Shown: in pieces, positions 6,141 to 13,711 of the stretch
Numbering within the stretch: the first letter of the stretch is position 1
Layout: the number at the start of each line of letters is the position of its first letter
NCBI GenBank assembly: GCA_003486705.1
Contig: DNGE01000126.1
Location: forward strand, 33,339 to 47,049
Origin: Bacillota bacterium
Lineage (GTDB): Bacteria > Bacillota_I > Bacilli_A > MOL361 > Turicibacteraceae
Length of the DNA stretch: 13,711 nt
Reading direction: 5' to 3'
Translations under genes and position numbers: made by a program
Notes under the pieces: generated by a model
Database searches by the model: none
Told to the model about the DNA's origin: nothing
Seen by the model: only the letters and a program-made list of their open reading frames with translations

Positions 6141-7514
6141 ATGAGTAAAGTTACTATGGAAAAAATCGTAAATATGGCGAAAACACAAGGGTTTGTCTAT
6201 CAAGGTAGTGAAATTTACGGTGGATTAGCAAATACATGGGATTATGGACCATTAGGTGTTGAATTAAAAAACAACGTTAAAAAAGCTTGGTGGAAAAAAT
6301 TCATTCAAGAATCACCTTACAATGTTGGATTAGATAGGGCAATCTTAATGAATCCCGAAACTTGGGTTGCATCAGGACACGTGGGTGGATTTAGTGATCC
6401 ATTAATGGACTGTAAAGAATGTAATAGCCGTCACCGTGCGGATAAATTAATTGAAGATCATGGTGATGATATTGTCGCTGATGGTTGGACAGATGAGCAA
6501 ATGTTAAACTACATTAAAGAACATAACATCGTATGTCCTGAATGTGGCGCACAAAACTTTACAGATATTCGTCAATTTGAATTAATGTTCAAAACACACA
6601 TGGGTGTTGTTTCAGATGATAAATCAGCAGTTTATTTACGTCCAGAGACAGCTCAAGGGATTTTTGTCAACTTCAAAAATGTTCAACGTACAAGCCGTAA
6701 AAAAGTGCCATTTGGAATTGGACAAATCGGTAAATCATTCCGTAATGAGATTACACCAGGAAACTTTACATTCCGTACACGTGAGTTCGAACAAATGGAG
6801 TTAGAATTCTTCTGTAAACCAGGCGAAGATGCGAAATGGTATGAATTCTGGAAAGAGTACTGCTGGAATTGGTTAGTAACTTTAGGAATGACACCTGAAA
6901 ATATTCGTCAACGTGAACATTCACAAGACGAATTAAGCCATTATAGTAATGGAACTTCAGATATTGAATATAAATTCCCATTCGGATGGGGAGAGTTATG
7001 GGGAGTTGCAAACCGTACTGACTTTGACTTAAAAGCGCATATGAAACAATCGGGAGCAAACTTCGAATACCAAGACCCAACAACAAATGAAAAATATGTT
7101 CCTTACTGTATCGAACCATCAGTAGGGGCAGACCGTGTTACACTTGCATTTTTAATTGATGCTTATGAAGAAGAAACATTAGCGGATGGAGATACTCGTG
7201 AAGTATTAAAATTACATCCAGCTTTAGCACCGTATAAGGTTGCAGTGTTACCATTAGTTAAGAAATTAAATGAACAAGCCTTAGAGGTGTTTGGTGACTT
7301 AGCTAAGCATATGATGGTTGATTATGATGAAGCGGGAACAATCGGTAAACGTTACCGTCGTCAAGATGCTATTGGAACACCTTTCTGTGTAACATTTGAC
7401 TATGATTCATTAGAAGATAAAAAAGTAACAGTTCGTCACCGTGACACAATGGAACAAGAGCGTGTTGAAATTTCTGAATTAGTACAATATTTAACATCAA
7501 AAGTACAATTTTAA
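6141..7514 (+). CDS. glyS: Glycyl-tRNA synthetase, single-chain dimeric type
   Basis: This 457-residue class II synthetase is the alpha2 type (eukaryotic/archaeal-like), not the alpha2-beta2 GlyQ/GlyS of B. subtilis. Visible parts are the N-terminal WDYGPLGVELKNN (33-45), a zinc-binding insert with CKEC (91-94) and CPEC (132-135), motif 2 RNEITPGNFTFRTREFEQME (201-220), motif 3 EPSVGADR (325-332), and a C-terminal anticodon-binding domain (about 363-457) with KVAVLPL and GKRYRRQDAIGTP. It charges tRNA-Gly with glycine in the cytoplasm. The T-box leader makes its expression respond to uncharged tRNA-Gly. The ATG at 6141 follows AAAGGAG (6127-6133). Confidence 0.97.
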   Translation: MSKVTMEKIVNMAKTQGFVYQGSEIYGGLANTWDYGPLGVELKNNVKKAWWKKFIQESPYNVGLDRAILMNPETWVASGHVGGFSDPLMDCKECNSRHRADKLIEDHGDDIVADGWTDEQMLNYIKEHNIVCPECGAQNFTDIRQFELMFKTHMGVVSDDKSAVYLRPETAQGIFVNFKNVQRTSRKKVPFGIGQIGKSFRNEITPGNFTFRTREFEQMELEFFCKPGEDAKWYEFWKEYCWNWLVTLGMTPENIRQREHSQDELSHYSNGTSDIEYKFPFGWGELWGVANRTDFDLKAHMKQSGANFEYQDPTTNEKYVPYCIEPSVGADRVTLAFLIDAYEEETLADGDTREVLKLHPALAPYKVAVLPLVKKLNEQALEVFGDLAKHMMVDYDEAGTIGKRYRRQDAIGTPFCVTFDYDSLEDKKVTVRHRDTMEQERVEISELVQYLTSKVQF

Positions 7515-7553
7515 TCAATATAAAACAGAAGGACGAAAGGGGGAGGGATCATC

Positions 7554-9347
7554 ATGAGAGGTAAAATTCCTAAAGAGCTATTTGATGAAGTCGTAAAAAG
7601 AAATGATATCGTTGAAGTGATTAGTGAATATATGCAATTAACAAAAGCCGGAAGAAATTATAAAGGTTTATGTCCGTTTCATGGTGAAAATACCCCTTCT
7701 TTTGTTGTTTCACCTGACAAGGGGATTTACAAGTGTTTCGGTTGTGGAGAAGGTGGAAATGTTGTTTCATTCGTTTCTCAACTCGAGGGGCTAACGTACC
7801 CGCAAACGATTATGAAACTTGTAAAGCGCGCAGGAATTGAAACGAATCTGAGTATTTCAAATCAAAACGATGAATTGGAATCCAAATTAAGTGGTGAATA
7901 TCAACTCTTAGATTTTACAAAAGGGTTTTACCACTATTATTTAAATCATACTAAAGAGGGTAAAGAAGCTTTATCATATTTGAATGAGCGTGGGATGACG
8001 AACGAAACCATTGAACGATTTGAAATTGGTTTGGCTCCAACGCATAATGATGCTTTATCAAAAACTTTAACACATAATAACTATTCTTTAGACCAAGCAA
8101 TGAAAATTGGCTTGTTGAATGAACACAAAGGACAGTTTTATGATCGATTTAAAAATCGTATCATGTTCCCAATACATGATAAAATGGGGAAGGTTGTCGG
8201 ATTTAGCGGAAGGATTTATCATGAAGAACATGCGAATCTCGGAAAATATGTCAATTCTCCCGAAACACCCTTGTTTCAAAAAGGAAAACTAATTTATAAT
8301 TTGCACGCTGCAAAACTTGCTATCCGTCGTCAAAACAGAGTGCTATTGTTTGAAGGGTTTTTAGATGTTATCTCAGCTGTAGAAGCAGGGTTTTCTGAAT
8401 CAGTTGCCACAATGGGAACGGCGTTTACAGAAGATCATTGCCAGGAATTGAGGCGTCTAACAAACCAAGTGGTTATTTGTTTTGATGGAGATAAAGCAGG
8501 GATTGCTGCAGCAAATAAAGCAATTCCAACGCTTATGCAACATAATTTCACGATTACAGTTATTGATCTTCCGCATAAGATGGACCCCGATGAATATATC
8601 AAGAAGTATGGTCATGAGGCATTTGCTAAATTAGTTGACTATGCGATTCCCGCGGCAGATTTTCAATATTTATATTTCAAGAAACAATTTAATTTGGAAT
8701 ATGTCAGTCACCGTGAAGAATTAAAAAACCAGATCTTTAAGTTAATTGAGACGTTCCCAACAACAACGTTAAAAGAGTTAACCTTAAAGAAACTGTCGCA
8801 AGATATTGCAATTGAATATGAGAGTTTACATACACAATTCTTTAATGGTAAAAGTCAAGTGTATAAAAATTCCAATATTAACAAAAATAAAAATGCAAAT
8901 ATTCAAATTCAAAATAAAGTTTTGAGAGATACTAAATATGATCGTTCTGAGAAGATGCTAATTCATTACATGTTAAAAGATCGACAAGTGGCTCTTAAGG
9001 TGGAAAAAGAACTTAACGGATATTTAAATGATCCAGTGCGACGTAATATTGCTTTATATATATTGGATTATTATTCAAGTAACGAAAAGATGGACATTCA
9101 ATTTCTTTTAAATTGGATTGATGAGGATTTGATAAGACCGATCACGGATATTTTGTTTCAGTGTGAATCTTTACCTCCTTTAACTGATTATAAAATAATT
9201 GATGACTTGATTGCTGTTATAAAGGAGTATGTGTATAAAATTCAGTTGGATAATCTAATAAAAGAAATTAGAGGAACAACAAATGATGCAATAAAATTGG
9301 AATTGTTAGGTAAAGTTAATAAGTTAAAGCAACAATTTGGTAAGTAA
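7554..9347 (+). CDS. dnaG: DNA primase
   Basis: This 597-residue primase has the normal domain order. The CHC2 zinc finger uses Cys40, His43, Cys61 and Cys64 (CPFH and CFGC). The RNA-polymerase domain has RFKNRIMFPI (198-207). The Toprim core has acidic residues in FEG (Glu267), DGD (311-313) and DPDEY (344-348). After an Asn/Lys-rich linker (about 432-460) comes the C-terminal helicase-binding domain (about 461-597). It makes RNA primers for replication and contacts the replicative helicase. The ATG at 7554 follows a very strong ribosome site, AGGGGGAGGG (7538-7547). The 14-base gap to rpoD shows the classical dnaG-rpoD macromolecular-synthesis operon; the ccpN/yqfL genes found upstream in B. 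subtilis are absent. Confidence 0.97.
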   Translation: MRGKIPKELFDEVVKRNDIVEVISEYMQLTKAGRNYKGLCPFHGENTPSFVVSPDKGIYKCFGCGEGGNVVSFVSQLEGLTYPQTIMKLVKRAGIETNLSISNQNDELESKLSGEYQLLDFTKGFYHYYLNHTKEGKEALSYLNERGMTNETIERFEIGLAPTHNDALSKTLTHNNYSLDQAMKIGLLNEHKGQFYDRFKNRIMFPIHDKMGKVVGFSGRIYHEEHANLGKYVNSPETPLFQKGKLIYNLHAAKLAIRRQNRVLLFEGFLDVISAVEAGFSESVATMGTAFTEDHCQELRRLTNQVVICFDGDKAGIAAANKAIPTLMQHNFTITVIDLPHKMDPDEYIKKYGHEAFAKLVDYAIPAADFQYLYFKKQFNLEYVSHREELKNQIFKLIETFPTTTLKELTLKKLSQDIAIEYESLHTQFFNGKSQVYKNSNINKNKNANIQIQNKVLRDTKYDRSEKMLIHYMLKDRQVALKVEKELNGYLNDPVRRNIALYILDYYSSNEKMDIQFLLNWIDEDLIRPITDILFQCESLPPLTDYKIIDDLIAVIKEYVYKIQLDNLIKEIRGTTNDAIKLELLGKVNKLKQQFGK

Positions 9348-9361
9348 AAAGGAGTGGTTAT

Positions 9362-10822
9362 ATGTCAAATCCGGTACTTGACGAAAAGAAAATATTAGAA
9401 ATAAATGACCAACTAATTCAATTAGGAAAAAAACGTGGTTATTTAACATACGATGAAATCAACAATAATTTTGAAAGCATTCAGCTAGATCCAGAGATGA
9501 TTAGTTCATTTTTAGATTTATATGATTCTGAAGGAATTAATATTGTTCAAGCAGCAGCTGTTGAAAAAACTCAAAAAGCGGCACCTAAAGCAAAAGAAGA
9601 AAAAGCAACAAAAGCTGAAAAACCTGCAAAAGCTGAAAAAGTTGTTAAAGCCGAAAAAGGTGTAGAAGTTTTAGAGGAAAAAGATGGTGAAGCGACGGTC
9701 TTATTACCTGACTTTGAGGAAGAAGAAGAGGAAGATAACATTCCAGCTGATTTTAATCCTGAAGAAGAAGTAGATTTAGAGGAAAAATTTGATGAATTAG
9801 AGTTTTCTTCTCAATTCAAAATCAATGACCCAGTTCGTATGTACTTAAAAGAAATTGGGCGTGTTGAGTTATTATCAAGCCAAGAAGAAATTGACTTTGC
9901 TAAGAAAATTGAACGTGGAGATATTGCTCAAGAAATTCAAGATTTACAACGTAAAGGGGAACAGATTCCACAAGAATTATTAGAGCGTATCGACAATTTA
10001 ATTAACGATGGTGGAGAAGCAGATGGCGGTAACCAATTCTTAGTTGGTGTTACTGATTTATCAAATGGTGAAGCAATTCAAGTTATCGATCAAGGTGAAT
10101 ATGCAAAAAAACGTCTAGTAGAAGCTAACTTACGTCTGGTTGTAAGTATTGCAAAACGTCATGTGGGACGTGGAATGCTATTCTTAGATTTAATCCAAGA
10201 AGGTAACATGGGATTAATCAAAGCCGTTGAAAAATTTGACTACCGTAAAGGATTCAAATTTAGTACATATGCAACGTGGTGGATTCGCCAAGCGATCACA
10301 CGTGCGATTGCTGACCAAGCTCGTACCATTCGTATTCCAGTACATATGGTGGAAACGATTAATAAATTAGTGCGTATTCAACGTCAATTAGTACAAGAAT
10401 TAGGTCGTGAACCATTACCAGAAGAAATTTCTGAAAAAATGGGAATTAGTCCTGAAAAAGTACGTGAAATTTTAAAAATCTCTCAAGAACCTGTTTCTTT
10501 AGAGTCTCCAGTTGGAGAAGAGGATGATTCACATTTAGGAGATTTCATTCCAGATGCTGATGCCTTATCACCTTCTGAATTCGCATCTAATGAAATGCTG
10601 AAAAAAGAATTAGATGATGTATTAGAAACGTTAACAGACCGTGAAGAACGAGTTTTACGTCTACGTTTTGGGCTTGAAGATGGACGTACGCGTACATTAG
10701 AAGAAGTAGGAAAAGAATTTGGTGTTACGCGTGAGCGTATTCGTCAGATTGAAGCAAAAGCCTTAAGAAAATTACGCCATCCATCACGTAGTCGTCGATT
10801 AAAAGACTTCATGGAAGAATAG
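9362..10822 (+). CDS. rpoD: Primary sigma factor RpoD (SigA)
   Basis: This 486-residue sigma-70 factor directs RNA polymerase to housekeeping promoters. Region 1.1 is about 1-62 and region 1.2 about 155-187 (NDPVRMYLKEIGRV). Region 2 is about 250-325, with the core-binding and -10 recognition segments LIQEGNMGLIKAVEKFDY and TYATWWIRQAI. Region 3 is about 330-405. Region 4 is about 410-486, with the -35-reading helix-turn-helix TLEEVGKEFGVTRERIRQIE (445-464). It is about 115 residues longer than B. subtilis SigA. Part of the excess is a linker (about 63-150) with Lys/Ala repeats and a run of six Glu; the rest is an insertion (about 188-246) between regions 1.2 and 2.1. The ATG at 9362 follows AAAAGGAG. 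Confidence 0.98.
   Translation: MSNPVLDEKKILEINDQLIQLGKKRGYLTYDEINNNFESIQLDPEMISSFLDLYDSEGINIVQAAAVEKTQKAAPKAKEEKATKAEKPAKAEKVVKAEKGVEVLEEKDGEATVLLPDFEEEEEEDNIPADFNPEEEVDLEEKFDELEFSSQFKINDPVRMYLKEIGRVELLSSQEEIDFAKKIERGDIAQEIQDLQRKGEQIPQELLERIDNLINDGGEADGGNQFLVGVTDLSNGEAIQVIDQGEYAKKRLVEANLRLVVSIAKRHVGRGMLFLDLIQEGNMGLIKAVEKFDYRKGFKFSTYATWWIRQAITRAIADQARTIRIPVHMVETINKLVRIQRQLVQELGREPLPEEISEKMGISPEKVREILKISQEPVSLESPVGEEDDSHLGDFIPDADALSPSEFASNEMLKKELDDVLETLTDREERVLRLRFGLEDGRTRTLEEVGKEFGVTRERIRQIEAKALRKLRHPSRSRRLKDFMEE
9605..9658 (+). repeat. Three xxKAEK repeats in the rpoD linker
   Basis: Three consecutive 18-base units encode ATKAEK, PAKAEK and VVKAEK (residues 82-99 of RpoD). The KAEK core is nearly identical at the DNA level (AAAGCTGAAAAA, once AAAGCCGAAAAA), which suggests tandem duplication. 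The segment is basic and is followed by a strongly acidic stretch. Confidence 0.85.
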
Positions 10823-10833
10823 GATGTTGTCAT

Positions 10834-11517
10834 ATGAACGTAACACTTTCAAAACGATTATCTTTATGTTTAGAAGCTGTTAAACCATATAAGACGTTAG
10901 CTGATATAGGAACAGACCATGGATACTTGCCTTGTGCAGGTATCCTTACTCATGTTCTGGATAATGCTATTGCTGCAGATATTGGAGTAGGTCCATTAGA
11001 GGCAGCTAAACAACAAATTCGTCGTTATGATTTAGCAGAAAAAATTGAAACAAGATTAGGTGGCGGATTGTCAATTCTAAAACCTAATGAAGTAGAAGCT
11101 GTTGTTATTGCTGGGATGGGTGGAAAACTCATTTTATCCATTTTAGATGATAATGTTGCGTTAACGAAGTCATTTAAACGACTCGTTCTACAGCCAAACA
11201 TTGATGCAAATTTATTGCGTGGTTGGTTAGCCTCAAACTCTTTTGAAATTTCAGATGAAAAAATTTTGTTAGAGGATGGGAAATATTACGAAATCATTGT
11301 AGCTAATCCAACAGACAAAACGTTAAACTATCAGACCTTAGATCTTGAGTTTGGTCCGATTTTAAAAGAACAGTTTAGCGATGTTTTTCAATCGAAATGG
11401 CAAAAAGAATATCATAAAAATAATGAAATTATCAATCAATTACCTGCGGGTCACGAACGAATTACAACTTTAAAGAACAGGCAAGCTTTGTTAGAGGAGG
11501 TGTTGAAATGTCGATAA
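10834..11517 (+). CDS. trmK: tRNA (adenine22-N1)-methyltransferase TrmK
   Basis: This 227-residue protein matches TrmK (YqfN). The SAM-binding motif I is ADIGTDHGYLPC (23-34), and VVIAGMGGKLI (90-100) is the characteristic motif IV region; the C-terminal part (about 160-227) is predicted helical, as in the family. TrmK methylates N1 of adenosine 22 in the D-arm of tRNAs, including tRNA-Ser and tRNA-Tyr. The gene follows rpoD by 11 bases with only a weak ribosome site (GGAT near 10822), so it probably depends on rpoD translation. It overlaps the following gene by 10 bases. In B. subtilis trmK also lies between sigA and yqfO, although cccA intervenes there. Confidence 0.93.
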   Translation: MNVTLSKRLSLCLEAVKPYKTLADIGTDHGYLPCAGILTHVLDNAIAADIGVGPLEAAKQQIRRYDLAEKIETRLGGGLSILKPNEVEAVVIAGMGGKLILSILDDNVALTKSFKRLVLQPNIDANLLRGWLASNSFEISDEKILLEDGKYYEIIVANPTDKTLNYQTLDLEFGPILKEQFSDVFQSKWQKEYHKNNEIINQLPAGHERITTLKNRQALLEEVLKCR

Positions 11518-12629
11518 CAATTAGTCAAGTTATCAAGCATCTTGAAGTTTTATATCCGAAACATCTGGCTTATGATAAGGATCCAATCGGATTGCATGTT
11601 GGCAATAGTAATCGTCAATTAACATCTGTACTTGTGACATTAGACGTGACTTTAGAGGTTGTAGAAGAGGCGATTAAATTTGGTGCTAATTTAATTGTCG
11701 CACATCATCCGTTTATTTATAGACCACTAAGTCAAATTAATACAAATACACCAAAAGGGAAAATAATAGAGTATTGTTTAAAACACGATATTTGTATTTA
11801 CTCTATGCATACAAATTATGATATTGGTAAAAATGGTATGAATGATTTAATGGCAGACTTATTAAATTTAAACGGAACACGCCCCCTTGTGGCGACGAAA
11901 CGTGAAGCCTATAGTAAAGTGGCTATCTATGTCCCACTAACACATGCTGAGGTTGTAAAAGAAGCTTTAGGAAATGCTGGTGCAGGCCAAATAGGACAAT
12001 ATTCTCATTGTATATTTGAATCGCAGGGAACAGGTAGTTTTATGCCCTTACCTGGAAGTCAACCATACTTAGGTCATGTTTTAGAGCTAGAATCAGTAGA
12101 AGAAGTAAAGGTTGAAGCAGTTGTGCAAAGTAGCTTGGTTCATCAAGTTATTGCGATGGTTAAAGGTGTCCATCCATACGAAGAAATGGCATATGATGTT
12201 TATTCGTTAGATGTAACCATGCCGGATGCTCAATACGGACTTGGACGTATTGGGACGTTGTCTGAAACGATGTTGGTAACTGATTATATTGAATACATTA
12301 AAAAACAATTTAACTTAAGTCATGTTCGCTTTGTTGGGAAACTAGATAAAAAGATAAAAACAGTCGCTGTCATTGGTGGTAGTGGTGGGTCATACATCCA
12401 CAGTGCTAAATCACAAAAAGCTGATCTTTTTGTAACAGGAGATTTAGGTTATCATGATGCGTGTGACGCATTAGATATTGGATTAAATGTTTTAGATATT
12501 GGTCACTATGCTGAAGTGGTAATGAAACAACATGTGGCATCGTTAATTAATGAAGCTTTTGCAAGTCAAGCAACAGCTGAAATTGCAAAAGCTTCAACGA
12601 TGACTAAAGATCCTTACTGTGTTTTGTAA
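11508..12629 (+). CDS. Nif3/YqfO-family metal-binding protein with PII-like insert
   Basis: This 373-residue protein is the long YqfO form of the Nif3 family, often labelled GTP cyclohydrolase 1 type 2. The two Nif3 halves (about 1-130 and 240-373) supply the likely dinuclear metal site: HHP (His66, His67), MHTNYD (His101, Asp105) and IGHYAE (His333, Glu336). The insert (about 132-236) resembles a PII/CutA1-like ferredoxin fold, with the motif GAGQIGQYSHC (158-168), followed by GTGSFMP (174-180) and HPYEEMAYD (222-230). The molecular function is unproven; the constant link to trmK suggests a tRNA or nucleotide-related role, which is inference. The ATG at 11508 is inside trmK, after AGAGGAGGTG, so translation is coupled. 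Confidence 0.92.
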   Translation: MSITISQVIKHLEVLYPKHLAYDKDPIGLHVGNSNRQLTSVLVTLDVTLEVVEEAIKFGANLIVAHHPFIYRPLSQINTNTPKGKIIEYCLKHDICIYSMHTNYDIGKNGMNDLMADLLNLNGTRPLVATKREAYSKVAIYVPLTHAEVVKEALGNAGAGQIGQYSHCIFESQGTGSFMPLPGSQPYLGHVLELESVEEVKVEAVVQSSLVHQVIAMVKGVHPYEEMAYDVYSLDVTMPDAQYGLGRIGTLSETMLVTDYIEYIKKQFNLSHVRFVGKLDKKIKTVAVIGGSGGSYIHSAKSQKADLFVTGDLGYHDACDALDIGLNVLDIGHYAEVVMKQHVASLINEAFASQATAEIAKASTMTKDPYCVL

Positions 12630-12662
12630 TAGAATTGTAAACACTTACTGAAGTTCGAAATG

Positions 12663-12692
12663 TTGCAAAAATTGATAGGATATGTATATAAT
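12663..12692 (+). promoter_or_regulatory. Sigma-A promoter of the pheS T-box transcript
   Basis: TTGCAA (12663-12668), an 18-base spacer and a perfect TATAAT (12687-12692) place the start near 12699, just before the T-box leader. Confidence 0.82.
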
Positions 12693-12698
12693 AGAAGT

Positions 12699-12925
12699 AA
12701 ATAAAAAAAACGCTGACTGAGGAGTAGTAATAAATAGGAAGCTATTAAGGGAGAGAATGTCTTGACTGGAAACATTCTTATAGCGGACGTTATGAATTCA
12801 CCTCATGAGTGGTGCTAATCACACCCGGAGACATCCGTTAATTGTTTGAGTGGTCAATGATTCGTCATTGGCAAAAAAGGTGGTACCGCGTGTTAAAACG
12901 TCCTTTATGAGGACGTTTTTTTTTT
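12699..12925 (+). promoter_or_regulatory. Phenylalanine T-box riboswitch
   Basis: Stem I can be traced through its helices: TGAGG/CCTCA (12718-12722 with 12801-12805), S-turn AGTA (12726-12729) opposite GAA (12794-12796), ATAA/TTAT (12730-12733 with 12790-12793), GCTAT/ATAGC (12741-12745 with 12780-12784) and GAATGT/ACATTC (12755-12760 with 12772-12777). The specifier after GAA is TTC (12797-12799), a Phe codon. A hairpin with loop TTCG (CAATGA/TCATTG, 12855-12870) is stem III. The T-box AAGGTGGTACCGCGTG (12877-12892) has bulge TGGT, which fits discriminator A of tRNA-Phe. Unlike the glycine leader, there is room for stem II elements (12806-12840). Uncharged tRNA-Phe would allow read-through into pheS. 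Confidence 0.95.
12895..12925 (+). terminator. Regulated terminator of the phenylalanine T-box
   Basis: The stem AAAACGTCC/GGACGTTTT (12895-12903 with 12911-12919), extended by one T-A pair, has a short loop and runs into ten T residues (12916-12925). It is the default structure when tRNA-Phe is charged. Confidence 0.93.
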
Positions 12926-12953
12926 ATTGCCAAAAGTGAATGGAGGAATTAAG

Positions 12954-13711
12954 ATGTTAAATCGATTAAAAGAAGTTCAAATTGAAGCATTAAATGAAGT
13001 CGCAAAAACTTCAGAATTAAAAGATTTAAATGATCTTCGTGTTAAATATCTTGGGAAAAAAGGTCCAATCCAAGAAGTGATGAAAAACATGAAAGATATG
13101 ACACCGGATGAAAGAAAAAGTGCTGGAGTCGTGTCAAATGAAGTGAAGAATGCAATTACAGATGCAATTGAAACAAAACGTGCTGAATTAGAAGAAGCTG
13201 CAATTCGTAAGCAATTAGAAAATGAAACAATTGATGTGACGTTACCAGGGCGTGTTCACAAAATGGGAACAACACATCCATTACATGCTGTAACGCAAGA
13301 ATTAGAAGAGTTATTTATTGGTATGGGCTATACAGTAGAAGAGGGGCCTGAAGTTGAACTTGATCATTATAACTTCGAGTTATTAAACTTACCAAAAGGA
13401 CATCCGGCTCGTGATATGCAAGATTCATTCTACATTACAGAAGAGTCATTACTTCGTACGCATACATCACCTGTACAAGCTCGCGTTTTAGAAGCAGCTA
13501 AAGGTGTAGGACCTATTAAAATTATTTGTCCTGGTAAAGTGTATCGCCGTGATGATGACGATGCCACACATTCACATCAATTTACGCAAATTGAAGGATT
13601 AGTGATTGATACAGATATTACAATGGCAGACTTAAAAGGAACATTACTTGAGCTTGCTCGCAAAATGTTCGGTAGTGATCGTGAGATTCGTTTACGTCCA
13701 TCATTCTTCCC
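12954..13711 (+). CDS. pheS: Phenylalanyl-tRNA synthetase alpha subunit (partial, 3' end cut by window)
   Basis: An open frame runs from ATG 12954, after GGAGG (12942-12946), to the window edge, giving about 252 residues of the roughly 340 expected. The N-terminal coiled-coil tRNA-binding arm (about 1-95) is followed by the class II catalytic domain: HPLHAVTQELEELF with the start of motif 1, then GHPARDMQDSFYI, LLRTHTSPVQAR, and motif 2 with the loop YRRDDDDATHSHQFTQIEG (about 197-215). The alpha subunit carries the active site of the alpha2-beta2 enzyme and attaches phenylalanine to tRNA-Phe. The Phe T-box directly upstream agrees with this identity. pheT is expected next, beyond the window. 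Confidence 0.96.
   Translation, partial: MLNRLKEVQIEALNEVAKTSELKDLNDLRVKYLGKKGPIQEVMKNMKDMTPDERKSAGVVSNEVKNAITDAIETKRAELEEAAIRKQLENETIDVTLPGRVHKMGTTHPLHAVTQELEELFIGMGYTVEEGPEVELDHYNFELLNLPKGHPARDMQDSFYITEESLLRTHTSPVQARVLEAAKGVGPIKIICPGKVYRRDDDDATHSHQFTQIEGLVIDTDITMADLKGTLLELARKMFGSDREIRLRPSFF

Noticed and set aside
6604..6804. 66-codon plus-strand ORF in another frame of glyS
   Set aside because: It lies fully inside glyS and has no family features.
9199..9239. Possible internal promoter for rpoD near the end of dnaG (TTGATG or TTGATT with TATAAA)
   Set aside because: Spacings are 13 or 20 bases, so no convincing sigma-A arrangement exists.
1..13711. Mobile elements, CRISPR arrays, tRNA or rRNA genes
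   Set aside because: I saw no transposase, terminal repeats, regularly spaced repeats or cloverleaf outside the T-box leaders. The region is uniform core genome.

Overview
This window is a core chromosomal locus of a low-GC, spore-forming Firmicute. The evidence is the AT-rich sequence, strong GGAGG-type ribosome sites, the sporulation pair yqfC-yqfD, two T-box leaders, and a gene order close to the Bacillus subtilis yqfC-to-yqfO region. Three things differ from B. subtilis: glycyl-tRNA synthetase is the single-chain type, pgpH is absent between phoH and ybeY, and no ccpN/yqfL pair lies before dnaG. A lineage such as Turicibacter or another Erysipelotrichia-like or Bacilli group would fit, but I cannot name the species from sequence alone. 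All genes are on the + strand.

Layout. Positions 1-50 hold a strong intrinsic terminator that closes an upstream unit outside the window. Positions 51-250 are a leader with a very good sigma-E-type promoter (178-206), leading into yqfC and yqfD (251-1640), the sporulation module. Then come phoH, ybeY, dgkA, cdd and era (1653-4801), tightly packed and partly overlapping: RNA processing and ribosome maturation (PhoH, YbeY, Era), lipid carrier recycling (DgkA) and pyrimidine salvage (Cdd). A 110-base gap with a possible promoter precedes a 53-residue YqzL-like gene (4912-5073) and recO (5078-5818).

The second half starts with a sigma-A promoter and a glycine T-box riboswitch (5842-6091) that controls glyS (6141-7514). 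This is followed by the dnaG-rpoD macromolecular-synthesis pair (7554-10822), then trmK and a nif3-family gene (10834-12629). A second sigma-A promoter and a phenylalanine T-box (12663-12925) precede pheS, which runs off the right edge.

Most of the content is conserved housekeeping machinery, and I found no new defence, mobile or biosynthetic system. The points most worth a second look are the GGA (rather than GGC) specifier in the glycine T-box, the primary sigma factor about 115 residues longer than in B. subtilis with a Lys/Ala repeat and an insertion between regions 1.2 and 2.1, the sigma-E promoter with a paired unusual ribosome site on yqfC and yqfD, the missing pgpH, and the small YqzL-like gene.
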